In this document: positions 52,331 to 63,968 of the stretch, piece by piece
How positions within the stretch are numbered: the stretch's first letter is position 1
Layout of the letters: every line of letters starts with the position of its first letter
Origin: Bacteroidetes bacterium GWA2_40_15
GTDB lineage: Bacteria > Bacteroidota > Bacteroidia > Bacteroidales > VadinHA17
Direction of reading: 5' to 3'
Assembly: GCA_001768195.1 (NCBI GenBank)
Contig: MENI01000030.1
Coordinates: 1-64,000, forward strand
Length of the DNA stretch: 64,000 nt
The notes under the pieces: generated by a model
Told to the model about the DNA's origin: nothing
Seen by the model: the letters and a program-made list of their open reading frames with translations, nothing else
Databases searched by the model: none
Position numbers and translations under genes: made by a program

Positions 52331-52354
52331 AACCGGGACCCTACCCGGTTTTTC
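52331..52354 (+). terminator. orphan terminator in a divergent spacer
   Basis: AACCGGG (52331-52337) pairs with CCCGGTT (52344-52350) around ACCCTA, followed by a T run (52349-52353). It lies on the plus strand upstream of the lipoprotein gene, whose own promoter is further downstream. No gene precedes it on this strand within 300 bp, so it may close a short untranslated transcript starting around 52180-52230. The rest of 52074-52330 shows nothing else recognisable. Confidence 0.6.
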
Positions 52355-52366
52355 ATTTTATATTGA

Positions 52367-52374
52367 TATCTTTG
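52367..52374 (+). promoter_or_regulatory. -7 box of the PD40 lipoprotein gene
   Basis: TATCTTTG is an exact match to TAnnTTTG, 28 bp before the ATG at 52402. It lies after the orphan terminator, so the two belong to different transcripts. A -33 element is not clear. Confidence 0.45.
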
Positions 52375-52401
52375 TGTTGATCCATTATCGATTTTTTATT
52401 T

Positions 52402-53406
52402 ATGGAAGCATCATTACGAACAATAATATATGCATTATTTTCAGGCTTAGTTATTGCAACGATATTTTCTTCATGCAAAAAAGATGATAATCCTGTAAAA
52501 TTTACAGATGGAACCTTTTCTGACTCCATAATAAATCTTCAGGGCCTCAATTCTTCATTTGATGATTATAATGCTGATCTTTATGTACTTTATGGAAAAA
52601 TTGCTTTGGTATTTTCAAGTAACAGAAAAAGCTCAGGCGGTCAGTTCGATATTGAGCAGGGGGAAATCTCCTATCAGTTTGATCTTACAAACGGGAATTT
52701 TGTACTCATTTCGGAAATTACCAATGATAGTTTTACAAGTAAGCTTATTGGTAAAGCAGTAACACCTGATGATGACTTCGGCCCTTATCACTTTTTCAGT
52801 ACTTCCGATGGATTTGAGTACTTTATGCTGTCATCTGTAAATGCAGAAGGTAATCTTGATCTGTACTATCTTAAGAATCCTCCTGTTTATGGATCAAATA
52901 TTCCTGAAATAACCGGCCCAAAGCCTGTGAATCTCTTTAATACAAGTTCTGACGATGCTTATATATGTTTTGATGTAAATATGGATTCTGCCTACTTTGC
53001 ATCAGACAGAGATGGCAATTTTGATATTTTTTTAAGTACAATGAATGCTGATAAACCACTTAGCGAATTGTTTGACATGCATTTTTTAATTTCTTCAAAA
53101 CCAGATAGTATTAACAGTACTGAAGATGACAAATGCCCTATTGTGCACAGGGGAGTCATGGTTTTTGCTTCAAACAGGTTGGGTGGATTGGGCGGATATG
53201 ATTTATATTATTCCGTTTTCAAAAACGGGAAGTGGAACTCGCCTGTCAATTTCGGCCCGGGAATAAACACCTCATCAGATGAATACAGGCCTGTACTTGG
53301 TTCTGTACAGGATTTCACGAATTCTTTTTTGATATTTTCATCGAACAGACCCGGAGGCAAAGGTGGATTTGATCTTTATTTCATGGGTCTTGATCTGCCA
53401 AATTAG
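52402..53406 (+). CDS. PD40/WD40-like lipoprotein
   Basis: A 334-residue lipoprotein. The signal ends in the lipobox IFSSC (Cys25), followed by KKDDN, a charged start of the kind found in surface-exposed Bacteroidota lipoproteins. The C-terminal half has PD40-type propeller motifs (FASDRDGNFDIF, FASNRLGGLGGYDLYY, FSSNRPGGKGGFDLYF), as in OmpA-associated and TolB-like proteins. The N-terminal half has weaker repeats of the same kind (FSSNRKSSGGQFDIEQG). Ligand unknown. Confidence 0.8.
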   Translation: MEASLRTIIYALFSGLVIATIFSSCKKDDNPVKFTDGTFSDSIINLQGLNSSFDDYNADLYVLYGKIALVFSSNRKSSGGQFDIEQGEISYQFDLTNGNFVLISEITNDSFTSKLIGKAVTPDDDFGPYHFFSTSDGFEYFMLSSVNAEGNLDLYYLKNPPVYGSNIPEITGPKPVNLFNTSSDDAYICFDVNMDSAYFASDRDGNFDIFLSTMNADKPLSELFDMHFLISSKPDSINSTEDDKCPIVHRGVMVFASNRLGGLGGYDLYYSVFKNGKWNSPVNFGPGINTSSDEYRPVLGSVQDFTNSFLIFSSNRPGGKGGFDLYFMGLDLPN

Positions 53407-53427
53407 CTGATCATCAGCAGATATTAA

Positions 53428-54297
53428 TCAGGATTTCGTGGCTGCAAGTAAAGTATTTCTTAACAGGGAAACTCTTGTCATTGGACCGACACCACCTGGA
53501 ACAGGCGTGATATAAGAGCATTTAGGCGCGACATTCTCAAAATCCACATCCCCAACAAGCCTGTATCCTGATTTTGTTTCATTACTTAAGACACGAGTTG
53601 TGCCAACATCAATCACAACTGCACCCTCTTTAACCATTTCGGCAGTAACAAAACCCGGAGAACCGAGTGCAGCTATAATAATATCAGCACTACGTACAAT
53701 ATCTTTAATATTCCTGGTACGGCTGTGCACAAGAGTCACTGTTGCATCCAATCCCTTCTGTGAGAGCAGTATGCTTACAGGCCTGCCAACAATATTGCTG
53801 CGACCAATAACAACGCAGTGACTGCCTGAAGTATTGATATTATATCTCTTTATCAGTTCAACAATACCAAATGGCGTGGCAGGAAGATATCCCGGAAGGC
53901 CAACCATCATCCTGCCTATATTAACAGGATGAAAGCCATCGGCATCCTTTGCCGGATCTATGGCCTCAATGACACCGTATTCTGAGATATGAGAAGGTAA
54001 TGGTAACTGAACAATAAAGCCATCAACATCCTTATCTGCATTGAGTTCAAATATCTTTTGAAGCAAAAGTGCCTCTGATATTGTGTTGTCAAACCGAATG
54101 AGAGTTGATTTGAAACCAACCTCCTTACAATCCTTAACTTTATTGGCAACATAACTTTCGCTGGAACCATCATTACCAACCAGGATAGCTGCAAGATGAG
54201 GTATTTTTTTACCTTCAGATTTAAGCTTCAGGACCTCTTTTGCAATCTCCTGTTTAATCTCGCCAGCGACTTTTTTACCATCAATCAGAGTATACAT
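53428..54297 (-). CDS. folD: bifunctional methylenetetrahydrofolate dehydrogenase/cyclohydrolase
   Basis: Interconverts 5,10-methylene- and 10-formyl-tetrahydrofolate with NADP. It has 289 residues. The catalytic Lys53 lies in [15 protein letters not shown]. Family signatures are [13 protein letters not shown] and [10 protein letters not shown], and the cofactor loop is [11 protein letters not shown]. It follows ffh by 8 bp on the minus strand. Confidence 0.97.
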   Translation of the reverse strand: MYTLIDGKKVAGEIKQEIAKEVLKLKSEGKKIPHLAAILVGNDGSSESYVANKVKDCKEVGFKSTLIRFDNTISEALLLQKIFELNADKDVDGFIVQLPLPSHISEYGVIEAIDPAKDADGFHPVNIGRMMVGLPGYLPATPFGIVELIKRYNINTSGSHCVVIGRSNIVGRPVSILLSQKGLDATVTLVHSRTRNIKDIVRSADIIIAALGSPGFVTAEMVKEGAVVIDVGTTRVLSNETKSGYRLVGDVDFENVAPKCSYITPVPGGVGPMTRVSLLRNTLLAATKS

Positions 54298-54305
54298 TTC
54301 AGTAA

Positions 54306-55625
54306 TTATTTTCTGCCCATAAGTTTAGTAACATTGCCACCTTTGGTCATCATTTTCATCATTTTACGTGTATCATCAAACTGCTTAAGAAGCTTATTGA
54401 CTTCCTGTACTGAGGTACCGCTTCCCATGGCAATTCTTTTTCGCCTGTTACCATTCAGTACTACAGGATTGGTTCTCTCCTCCGGAGTCATGCTCCTGAT
54501 TATTGCTTCAATGCTTTTAAATGCATTATCGTCGATATCAAGATCTTTAACAGCTTTTCCCACTCCGGGTATCATTGACATCAGATCCTTGACATTTCCC
54601 ATCTTCTTGATCTGCTGGATCTGGTTAATGAAATCATTGAAATCGAACTGATCTTTGGCAATTTTTTTCTGCAGTTTTCTCGCTTCCTCTGTATCATACT
54701 GTTCCTGAGCTTTCTCAACAAGTGAAACAATATCACCCATGCCGAGAATCCTGTCTGCCATTCGTGCCGGGTAGAAGATGTCGATAGCATCCATTTTTTC
54801 GCCTGAGCTTACAAACTTAATGGGTTTGTTCACAACAGACTTTATTGAAAGGGCTGCTCCTCCCCTTGTATCGCCATCAAGTTTGGTCAGTACCACTCCA
54901 TCAAAATCAAGCCTCTCATTAAATTCCCTGGCAGTGTTAACCGCATCCTGACCTGTCATTGAGTCAACTACAAAAAGTATCTCATTTGGATTTACTGCCT
55001 GCTTAACTGATGATATCTCATTCATCATCTCTTCATCAATTGCAAGCCTTCCGGCTGTATCAATTATTACAACATCATGACCACTCTTTCTGGCCTCCCT
55101 GATAGCATTTCGGGCAATTGACACTGGATCCATGTTCCCGGGCTCGGTATAAACAGGCACTTCCACCTGGGTACCAATGATCTTAAGCTGCTCAATTGCC
55201 GCAGGTCGGTAAACATCACATGCAACAAGCAGAGGGCTTTTGCTTCTTTTGCTCCTGATCAGCTTAGCAAGTTTGCCGCTGAAAGTAGTTTTTCCTGATC
55301 CCTGAAGCCCTGCTATAAGAATTACCGATGGATTACTTTTTAAATTTATGTCTGTTTTGTCGGTACCCATCAGTTCAACAAGTTCATCATGAACTATTTT
55401 TATCATCATCTGTGATGGATTGACCGACTTCAGAACTTCCTGTCCCAAAGCCTTATGCTTAACTGTATCGGTAAACTGTTTGGCAATTTTAAAATTGACA
55501 TCAGCATCAAGTAAAGCTCTTCGAACCTCCTTAAGTGTTTCAGCAATATTTATTTCTGATATCCGTCCCTGTCCTTTAAGGAGTTTGAAGGATTTCTCAA
55601 GGCGGTCACTTAGATTTTCAAACAT
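54306..55625 (-). CDS. ffh: signal recognition particle protein
   Basis: GTPase that brings nascent membrane proteins to the translocon. It has 439 residues. The NG domain shows the P-loop GLQGSGKTT (106-114), DTAGR, and [14 protein letters not shown]. The C-terminal M domain has [20 protein letters not shown] and a Met-rich end ([13 protein letters not shown]). It is in a minus-strand run argS-ffh-folD. Confidence 0.97.
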   Translation of the reverse strand: MFENLSDRLEKSFKLLKGQGRISEINIAETLKEVRRALLDADVNFKIAKQFTDTVKHKALGQEVLKSVNPSQMMIKIVHDELVELMGTDKTDINLKSNPSVILIAGLQGSGKTTFSGKLAKLIRSKRSKSPLLVACDVYRPAAIEQLKIIGTQVEVPVYTEPGNMDPVSIARNAIREARKSGHDVVIIDTAGRLAIDEEMMNEISSVKQAVNPNEILFVVDSMTGQDAVNTAREFNERLDFDGVVLTKLDGDTRGGAALSIKSVVNKPIKFVSSGEKMDAIDIFYPARMADRILGMGDIVSLVEKAQEQYDTEEARKLQKKIAKDQFDFNDFINQIQQIKKMGNVKDLMSMIPGVGKAVKDLDIDDNAFKSIEAIIRSMTPEERTNPVVLNGNRRKRIAMGSGTSVQEVNKLLKQFDDTRKMMKMMTKGGNVTKLMGRK

Positions 55626-55665
55626 GTTGTTCGTTATATAGAGTTATTAAGTTATTTAATTTAAA

Positions 55666-55728
55666 GGCGGAAGGCGGAAGGCCGTCACAATATTACCGCT
55701 CTGCGCCCTGCGCCCTGCGCCCTTTGCC
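55666..55728. repeat. 7-bp repeat arrays in both orientations between argS and ffh
   Basis: Two GGCGGAA units at 55666-55679 are followed, after a 20-bp gap, by three CTGCGCC units and a variant CTTTGCC, the reverse complement of GGCGCAG units seen elsewhere. It fills most of the gap between two co-directed genes and touches the argS stop. Confidence 0.75.
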
Positions 55729-57516
55729 TTACATCCTTTCCGGCATCTCAATACCCAGCATCCACATACCGGTATTCAGAATTTCACCAGTAACCCTCGA
55801 CAATGCGAGCCGCAAATTCCTGACGGATTCATCATTTTCGCCAAGAATTGAATAATCGTGATAAAACTGATTATACTCCCGGGCAAGTTCATAACAGTAA
55901 TTAGCCACTAAGGCAGGAGAATAACCTTCCGCTGCTTCTGATACTCTCTCCGGAAATTTTCTGATAAGCTTGATAAGCACTATCTCCTTCTCTCCGGCTT
56001 TAACATCAGCAAGCAAACCCGGTTTTTCATTCAAACCTGTTTCTTCTGCTTTTCTGAAGACAGATTTTATCCTGGCATAGGTATACTGAATAAAGGGACC
56101 TGTATTACCATTGAAGTCAATCGACTCGACCGGATTAAATGTCATATTCTTCTTCGGATCAACTTTAAGGATGAAATATTTAAGTGCTCCAAGACCAATT
56201 TTGCGGAAAATCTCTTCTTTTTCTTCCGGTGTAAAATCAGATAGTTTTCCAAGTTCAAGAGATACCTCACGGGCTGTTTCAATCATCTCAACAATGAGGT
56301 CATCTGCATCTACAACACTCCCCTCGCGTGATTTCATTTTGCCCTCAGGAAGCTCAACCATGCCATACGAAAAATGATAAAGGCCATCATGCCAAGGGTA
56401 ACCCATTTTTTTCAATAAAGCCTTAAGAACGTGAAAATGATAATTCTGTTCATTCCCTACAACATATATGTTCTTATGGAACCTGTACTCATTATACCGG
56501 TCAACTGCCGTTCCAAGATCCTGTGTCATATAAACTGCAGTACCATCGGACCGAAGAAGCAGCTTTTGATCCAGTCCATCCGCAGTCAGATCAGCCCATA
56601 TTGAAGAGTCTTCATTGCTGTAAAGAACATTCTTTTCAAGCGCTTCCTGGACTATTTTCTTTCCATGCTTATAAGTCTGTGATTCATAGTATATTTTATC
56701 GAAATCCACACCAAGCTTTTTATAAGTTTCATCAAACCCGGCATAAACCCACGAATTCATTCTCTTCCAGAGCTCAACGACCTCTGTATCACCTGCTTCC
56801 CATTTAAGCAGCATTTCCCGTGCTTCCTTCATCATCGGGGCAGAGTTCCTGGCCTCATTCTCATCAATACCGCATCTCACAAGGTCTTCAATCTGGGTTT
56901 TATACTCCTTTTCAAAGAGAACATAGTATTTCCCAACAAGATGATCACCTTTTATCCCTGTAGTTTCAGGAGTTTCTCCATTACCAAATTTCTGCCAGGC
57001 CAGCATTGACTTACAGATATGAATTCCCCTGTCGTTGACAATATTTGTTTTTATTACATTATGTCCGCAGATTGACAAAATCCGGTACAATGAAAATCCA
57101 AGGAGATTGTTGCGGATATGTCCAAGATGTAATGGTTTATTGGTATTTGGAGAAGAATACTCAACCAGAATTGTTTGAGGAGAGGCGACCTTGCAGTTTC
57201 CAAGTTGATTCTTAAGTATCGCTGTTTTTCCGAAATACTCTAACCACCAGCTATCCGCTATTTCCAGATTAAGAAATCCTTTTATGACATTATAGCCTGC
57301 TATAACATTATAGTTACCAACAAGATAATTTCCAATGGTTTCACCGGTCTGTTCAGGAGTATTCTTCGAAAAACGAAGAAGAGGAAAGACAACCAGTGTA
57401 AAATCACCTTTAAAATCTTTTCTCGTCTCCTGTAACTGTATTAATTCATCCGCAACATGGCTATTATAAAGTGCTTTAACAGCATCCCTGATCTTTTCCC
57501 TTAGGATTATTTCCAT
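55729..57516 (-). CDS. argS: arginyl-tRNA synthetase
   Basis: Class I aminoacyl-tRNA synthetase, about 595 residues. The HIGH motif is PLHLGHIRNNLLG, and the KMSKS region is GKMKSREGSVVDADDLI. EYSSPNTNKPLHLGH is diagnostic for ArgS. The N-terminal additional domain and C-terminal anticodon-binding helices (NYCYELAREYNQFYHDYSIL, ILNTGMWMLGIEMPERM) are complete. The start at 57516 (MEIILREK) is preferred; 9 codons upstream are open. Confidence 0.97.
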   Translation of the reverse strand: MEIILREKIRDAVKALYNSHVADELIQLQETRKDFKGDFTLVVFPLLRFSKNTPEQTGETIGNYLVGNYNVIAGYNVIKGFLNLEIADSWWLEYFGKTAILKNQLGNCKVASPQTILVEYSSPNTNKPLHLGHIRNNLLGFSLYRILSICGHNVIKTNIVNDRGIHICKSMLAWQKFGNGETPETTGIKGDHLVGKYYVLFEKEYKTQIEDLVRCGIDENEARNSAPMMKEAREMLLKWEAGDTEVVELWKRMNSWVYAGFDETYKKLGVDFDKIYYESQTYKHGKKIVQEALEKNVLYSNEDSSIWADLTADGLDQKLLLRSDGTAVYMTQDLGTAVDRYNEYRFHKNIYVVGNEQNYHFHVLKALLKKMGYPWHDGLYHFSYGMVELPEGKMKSREGSVVDADDLIVEMIETAREVSLELGKLSDFTPEEKEEIFRKIGLGALKYFILKVDPKKNMTFNPVESIDFNGNTGPFIQYTYARIKSVFRKAEETGLNEKPGLLADVKAGEKEIVLIKLIRKFPERVSEAAEGYSPALVANYCYELAREYNQFYHDYSILGENDESVRNLRLALSRVTGEILNTGMWMLGIEMPERM

Positions 57517-57746
57517 TTTTCTCTTTAAAAATTCAGGTTCCAAAGATAATATTTTAAAATATTGATATACAATAAAACATGTTCAAAAAAGAAGATGGAT
57601 ATTCCTTAAAAAACAGTTTGATTATGCCAATCGACCAAAATATTTGACAATTGATCCTTTCTTTTTGATTAAGGTGAAACATGGAATTGAAAAGTTAGCT
57701 TATTTTTAAATAATTGTTCCGGTAACATTTAGGGGATAAAATATTT

Positions 57747-58211
57747 GTGTCAATAGTGGAAATTAAAAACATTTTCATAGAAGGTTCGGCTAAGACACCC
57801 CAGATAGATCTTAATTATCTTAACGGGGAGATGATTCTTTCCGGCAGATCAATTCCGGAAAATGCAGCGGAACTTTATGATGATGTCCTTAAATGGGTTC
57901 ATGAATACGTTAAAAATCCCAGACAATTCACCAATTTAAGGCTTAATCTTGAATACTTTAACACAGCTTCTTCAATCTGGCTTGCTAAAATTGTCAAAAC
58001 ACTCAGCACCATAAAGGAAAGTGAAAATACTCTATTCATTCATCTCTATTTCAATATTGAAGAATTCAATAGTATGGACTCTGAAGATATTAAAGACGCA
58101 CTAAGTCCTATCATTGACATTGTAGGCAGCACAAAACTAAGCATTGGAATAAAGATATATGGTGCTGATCCCAAGGGACAGATTATAAAGGAATCCATGG
58201 TGCTTATTTAA
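57747..58211 (+). CDS. SiaC-type regulatory phosphoprotein (DUF1987)
   Basis: A 154-residue single-domain protein. The text GSAKTPQIDLNYLNGEMILS, GRSIPENAAELYDDVLKWV and LRLNLEYFNTASSIWLAKIV fits the SiaC/DUF1987 family, STAS-like proteins that in Pseudomonas are phosphorylated on Thr/Ser by a partner kinase and control diguanylate cyclase activity. No kinase, phosphatase or GGDEF protein lies in the window. The start is a GTG at 57747; GTG at 57756 is as likely, since an imperfect -7 box (AATATTTG) overlaps the first. Confidence 0.8.
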   Translation: MSIVEIKNIFIEGSAKTPQIDLNYLNGEMILSGRSIPENAAELYDDVLKWVHEYVKNPRQFTNLRLNLEYFNTASSIWLAKIVKTLSTIKESENTLFIHLYFNIEEFNSMDSEDIKDALSPIIDIVGSTKLSIGIKIYGADPKGQIIKESMVLI

Positions 58212-58259
58212 TTCCTTCCATCAAGTTATAGCTTTTAATTATACTTTGTTCATTATTTT

Positions 58260-58278
58260 GGCCTAACTTTATTAGGCC
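58260..58278. repeat. small palindrome before the AmmeMemoRadiSam genes
   Basis: GGCCTAA (58260-58266) and TTAGGCC (58272-58278) are perfect arms around CTTTA. No T run follows on either strand. It lies 17 bp before the Memo-AMMECR1 fusion gene. Confidence 0.4.
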
Positions 58279-58294
58279 GATTCCATTTACTGTC

Positions 58295-59803
58295 ATGCGA
58301 ACGGAGTTAATTATATTGTTTTCAATAATAGGAATTATGGAATTAAATTTTCAGAATAAATCAACTGACAGGCAGCCTGTTGCAGCAGGGAGGTTTTATT
58401 CTGCCAACAGGGAAACTCTTTCAAAGGACCTTTCAATACTTTTCAATCAATGCAAGAAAAAACCGGAAAATATGATTGTGAGAGCAATAATATCGCCTCA
58501 TGCAGGATATGTTTTTTCAGGTAAAATATCAGCCACAGCATTTTCTGCTGTCAACAGGGATCAGATTTACAGGAACATTTTCATAATAGGATCAAGTCAT
58601 GTAATGTCATTCGGGGGAGCATCTGTTTATAACACAGGTGACTATCTGACACCGCTTGGAAGAATTCCGGTAAACAGGGAGATTGCCAATAAACTTAAAA
58701 ATGACAACAGTGTATTCGATTTTCCCACCGGTGCGCATCTCCAGGAACACAGCATAGAAGTCCAGTTGCCATTTATTCAGTACTATTTTAATTCGAAACC
58801 TCAAATTGTCCCGGTGATTATCGGTACTGACAATGAAGGTACATTAAAAAAAATAGCAGAGGCATTGAGACCCTGGTTCAATTCCGACAATCTCTTTATT
58901 ATCAGTAGTGACTTTTCTCATTATCCTTCTTATAATGATGCAATTACAGCAGATAATTCTACAGCACTCGGATTGATTTCAGGAGATCCCAATATCTTTC
59001 TTAAGGCTCTGAAAAACAACTCATTAAAACATATTGACGGATTGGCAACCAGTATGTGTGGATGGTCGTCGGGGCTGGTTCTTTTATATCTTTCTGAAGG
59101 AAACATGAATCTTAAATACAAATTACTGGATTACTGCAATTCAGGTGATTCCGGATACGGTGATAAGGACAGAGTTGTGGGTTATCATGCAATAGCACTG
59201 ACAGATAACCTTAAGAGCAATGAAAATGTCAAAGATAAGGGTGACAGTTTTTCATTTAATGAAGACGAGAAAAGTAAACTTTTTGAAATAGCACGATCAA
59301 GCATCAGTTCAAGGTTATTTGAGACCAGGATGTCTGAAACAGAGAGCAGACGAATAACTGAAAAGCTTAAGATGCAATACGGAGCTTTTGTTACACTCAA
59401 GATCGATGGCAACCTTAGAGGTTGCATCGGAAGGTTTATCTCTTCCGATTCGCTTTACGAAGTTGTAAAAGTGTCAGCTGCCTCCTCGGCTTTTGAAGAT
59501 CCAAGGTTTCCCCCTCTCACAAAAGACGAATATGCTAAAACCGAAATCGAAATAACCGTCCTGGGCCCTCTCAGGAAGATCAGCAAACTAAATGAGATAA
59601 TCCTTGGCAAACACGGCATATATATAAAGAAGGATTTCAGATCAGGAACAATGCTACCTCAGGTGGCTATCGAACAAGGCTGGACAGTAGAACAATTCCT
59701 GGGTTATACTTCAAGGGATAAAGCCGGTTTGGGCTGGGATGGATGGAAAGATGCGGAACTTTTTATATATGATGGTGTTGTTCTTGAAGAAAACAGCAAA
59801 TAG
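58295..59803 (+). CDS. AmmeMemoRadiSam system protein B fused to protein A (Memo-AMMECR1)
   Basis: A 502-residue two-domain protein. Residues about 25-300 are the Memo-like domain (ISPHAGYVFSGKISATAFSA, IIGSSHVMSFGGASVYN, LQEHSIEVQLPFIQ, IISSDFSHYPSYNDA), related to extradiol dioxygenases and with the His residues kept. Residues about 325-495 are AMMECR1 (YGAFVTLKIDGNLRGCIG near 372, ASSAFEDPRFPPL, EIEITVLGPLRKI, LPQVAIEQGWTVEQFL). The N-terminus is hydrophobic (LIILFSIIGIM) and may be a signal. The fusion and the neighbouring genes define the AmmeMemoRadiSam system, whose function is unknown. The next gene begins 2 bp later. Confidence 0.9.
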   Translation: MRTELIILFSIIGIMELNFQNKSTDRQPVAAGRFYSANRETLSKDLSILFNQCKKKPENMIVRAIISPHAGYVFSGKISATAFSAVNRDQIYRNIFIIGSSHVMSFGGASVYNTGDYLTPLGRIPVNREIANKLKNDNSVFDFPTGAHLQEHSIEVQLPFIQYYFNSKPQIVPVIIGTDNEGTLKKIAEALRPWFNSDNLFIISSDFSHYPSYNDAITADNSTALGLISGDPNIFLKALKNNSLKHIDGLATSMCGWSSGLVLLYLSEGNMNLKYKLLDYCNSGDSGYGDKDRVVGYHAIALTDNLKSNENVKDKGDSFSFNEDEKSKLFEIARSSISSRLFETRMSETESRRITEKLKMQYGAFVTLKIDGNLRGCIGRFISSDSLYEVVKVSAASSAFEDPRFPPLTKDEYAKTEIEITVLGPLRKISKLNEIILGKHGIYIKKDFRSGTMLPQVAIEQGWTVEQFLGYTSRDKAGLGWDGWKDAELFIYDGVVLEENSK

Positions 59804-59805
59804 AA

Positions 59806-61088
59806 ATGTCTCAAGGTCCGGGTGACTCAGGGATAAGCACGAACCTTTTTATTACAGGATTTGTAAGTACTTCCATTCAGATCCTGCTTATCAGGGAGAT
59901 GATGAATATCTCAGGAGGCTATGAACTTATAACAGGTATATTCCTGGATACATGGCTTATAACATTTGCAGCAGGATCATCATCTCAAATTCAGATGCCT
60001 TCAGTTATATCCGAAAATCTAAAGAAAAATCAGATGTGATTATTATGCTCGTTCCGCCGCCATCCACACTACTCCTTAACCGGTATTATACAACTGAGTT
60101 TTTTTCAATGATAAAGGAGCATCTTAATCCAGGTGGTGTATTTATGTGTTCACCCGGATCGGCACAGACATACTTCAATGAAGAATCTTTAAAACTGAAT
60201 TCATCTGTTTTCAATAGTTTGAAGGTGGCTTTTGCAAACGTCAAACCTGTTGCCGGAAATAAACTATATTTTATTGCTTCAGATAAAGTTTTATCGGCAT
60301 CTTTCTGCAGACTTACGGAGCAGCAAAATATTAAGAATCATTATGTCAGTTCAGACTATCTGGCAGATGATCTGACGGAGAGGAAATCAGACGAAATAGA
60401 AAGTCTTCTTGATCCTGAAATGAGACAAAACAGCTCCTCATTTCCAATCGCTTACAACTATTTCCAATTATATAATTTAAGCAAAGATCTCAATGAGAAG
60501 GTACCTGCAATAGTTTTACTGATTTTACTCTTCGCAACTCCTTTGTTTGCAATTAAGCGAAAAAATCTAATAATGTATTTCAGCGCTTCGGCACTGGCCG
60601 CATTTGAGATCATCGTACTATTAACCCTCCAGCTGACTGTCGGTAATATGTACCAGCTTACAGGTCTGATCATAGCAGGTTTAATGGCCGGACTTGCAAT
60701 TGGAGCGGGTTCAGATTTTTCTCGTGTCACCCCGATCTCCATTCCGGTAAAGAGTATAATTTTAATTCTATTCTATGTTTTAGCAGCTTCGGTTTATGGC
60801 TCCATAATTAAAACAGATAGCAGGTTTCCTGCTATTTGCATGATAATGCTTCTTTCATTTATTCCGGCATTTATTACGGGAAATATTTTCAGGGAACTTA
60901 CCTGCGAAAGCAGAACAGGAAATCATATTGCCTCAGTTTATAGTGCTGATCTTTCGGGCTCGGCAATGGGTTTTATAGCTGTTTCAGGATTCGCCGTTCC
61001 CGCATTCGGAACTGCAGCTACAATTTATTTTCTTGCCTTGCTTGTTTTTAGCGGATTTCTTTTTGGTACAATCATGAACAAGCATTAG
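59806..61088 (+). pseudogene. spermidine synthase-like membrane protein, internally deleted and frameshifted
   Basis: The first frame (59806-60039) gives one start helix, FVSTSIQILLIREMMNISGG, then GIFLDTWLITFAAGS. Near 59980 the similarity moves to another frame (ending 61088) and jumps to the second half of a spermidine synthase/methyltransferase domain (DAFSYIRKSKEKSDVIIM, STLLLNRYYTTEFF, HLNPGGVFMCSPGS), followed by about six membrane helices. Intact proteins of this fused type have several helices and the SAM-binding motifs in the missing part. So a deletion of perhaps 1 kb, with a frame change, has removed helices 2 onward and the cofactor site. Confidence 0.75.
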
Positions 61089-61122
61089 TTTTATTGATTA
61101 TTGATAAGGCTTTCCCGGGCAG

Positions 61123-61875
61123 ATGAAGAATTCAAAACATAATATCAGCAAGAGGGATTTCATAAGAAAGTCAGCGCTCTTATCAGCCGGACTGATATGT
61201 TTCCCATGCCATAAAATGCTTTCAGAATCTCTTCCGGATCAGCAAGGTATTTATAAAAGAGTCGCAATGTATCAGGAGAAGACAGCTGATGGCATTTTGT
61301 GCAGAATCTGTCCCAATGAGTGTGTTCTTAATGAGAGTGATTTGAGCAGATGCAATAGCCGGAAAGTCCACAATTCAAAGTTATATACCCTGGCATATGG
61401 TAATCCCTGTTCTGTCAATATTGATCCTGTTGAAAAGAAACCACTCTATCATTTCTATCCGGGATCGAGGGCATATTCAATTGCTACCGCAGGATGCAAT
61501 CTTGCATGTCGGAACTGCCAGAACTGGACCATTTCACAAACAAGTCCCGATAAAACAAGAAATTTTGACCTCCCTCCCGCCGATGTTGTTGCAGAATGTA
61601 TAAGCAACAACTGTCGTTCAATAGCATACACATATTCAGAGCCGGTTACTTTCTATGAGTATGTATACGAGACTGCAATGATTGCCAGAAAATCAGGGAT
61701 AAAAAACATCATGAAATCAAACGGATATATAAATCCGGAACCTCTGAAAAAACTCTGTACTGTAATAGATGCCGCCAACATTGATCTTAAAGCCTTTACT
61801 GAGAGCACTTATCTTAAACTTACAGGCGGAAAATGCAGCAACTGCTTAAAATCTGTTGACGGAGTATGGAACTAA
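61123..61875 (+). pseudogene. AmmeMemoRadiSam system radical SAM enzyme, C-terminally truncated
   Basis: A 250-residue protein with an exported-type start (KRDFIRKSALLSAGLICF). A cysteine-rich block (CRICPNECVLNESD...C) precedes the radical SAM motif GCNLACRNCQNW (CxxxCxxC). KPLYHFYPGSRAYSIATAGC and IKNIMKSNGYINPEPL are family text. The frame ends abruptly after STYLKLTGGK with CSNCLKSVDGVWN. Complete members continue for about 90-100 residues (two or three barrel strands), which are absent before ligA, 38 bp later. The truncation is seen directly; the expected length is from family knowledge. Confidence 0.75.
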
Positions 61876-61897
61876 GATCCTTATTATCGCATAATAA

Positions 61898-63922
<2,025 letters not shown>

Positions 63923-63968
63923 TCTTGGTGATACATGATTCTAATAAAAAAAAAGTTAGGTTTGCAAT

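Noticed and set aside
59952-61088. A complete new membrane protein starting at 59952
   Set aside because: The first 20 residues are out-of-frame text; the similarity begins inside a methyltransferase domain, so it is the tail of a deleted gene.
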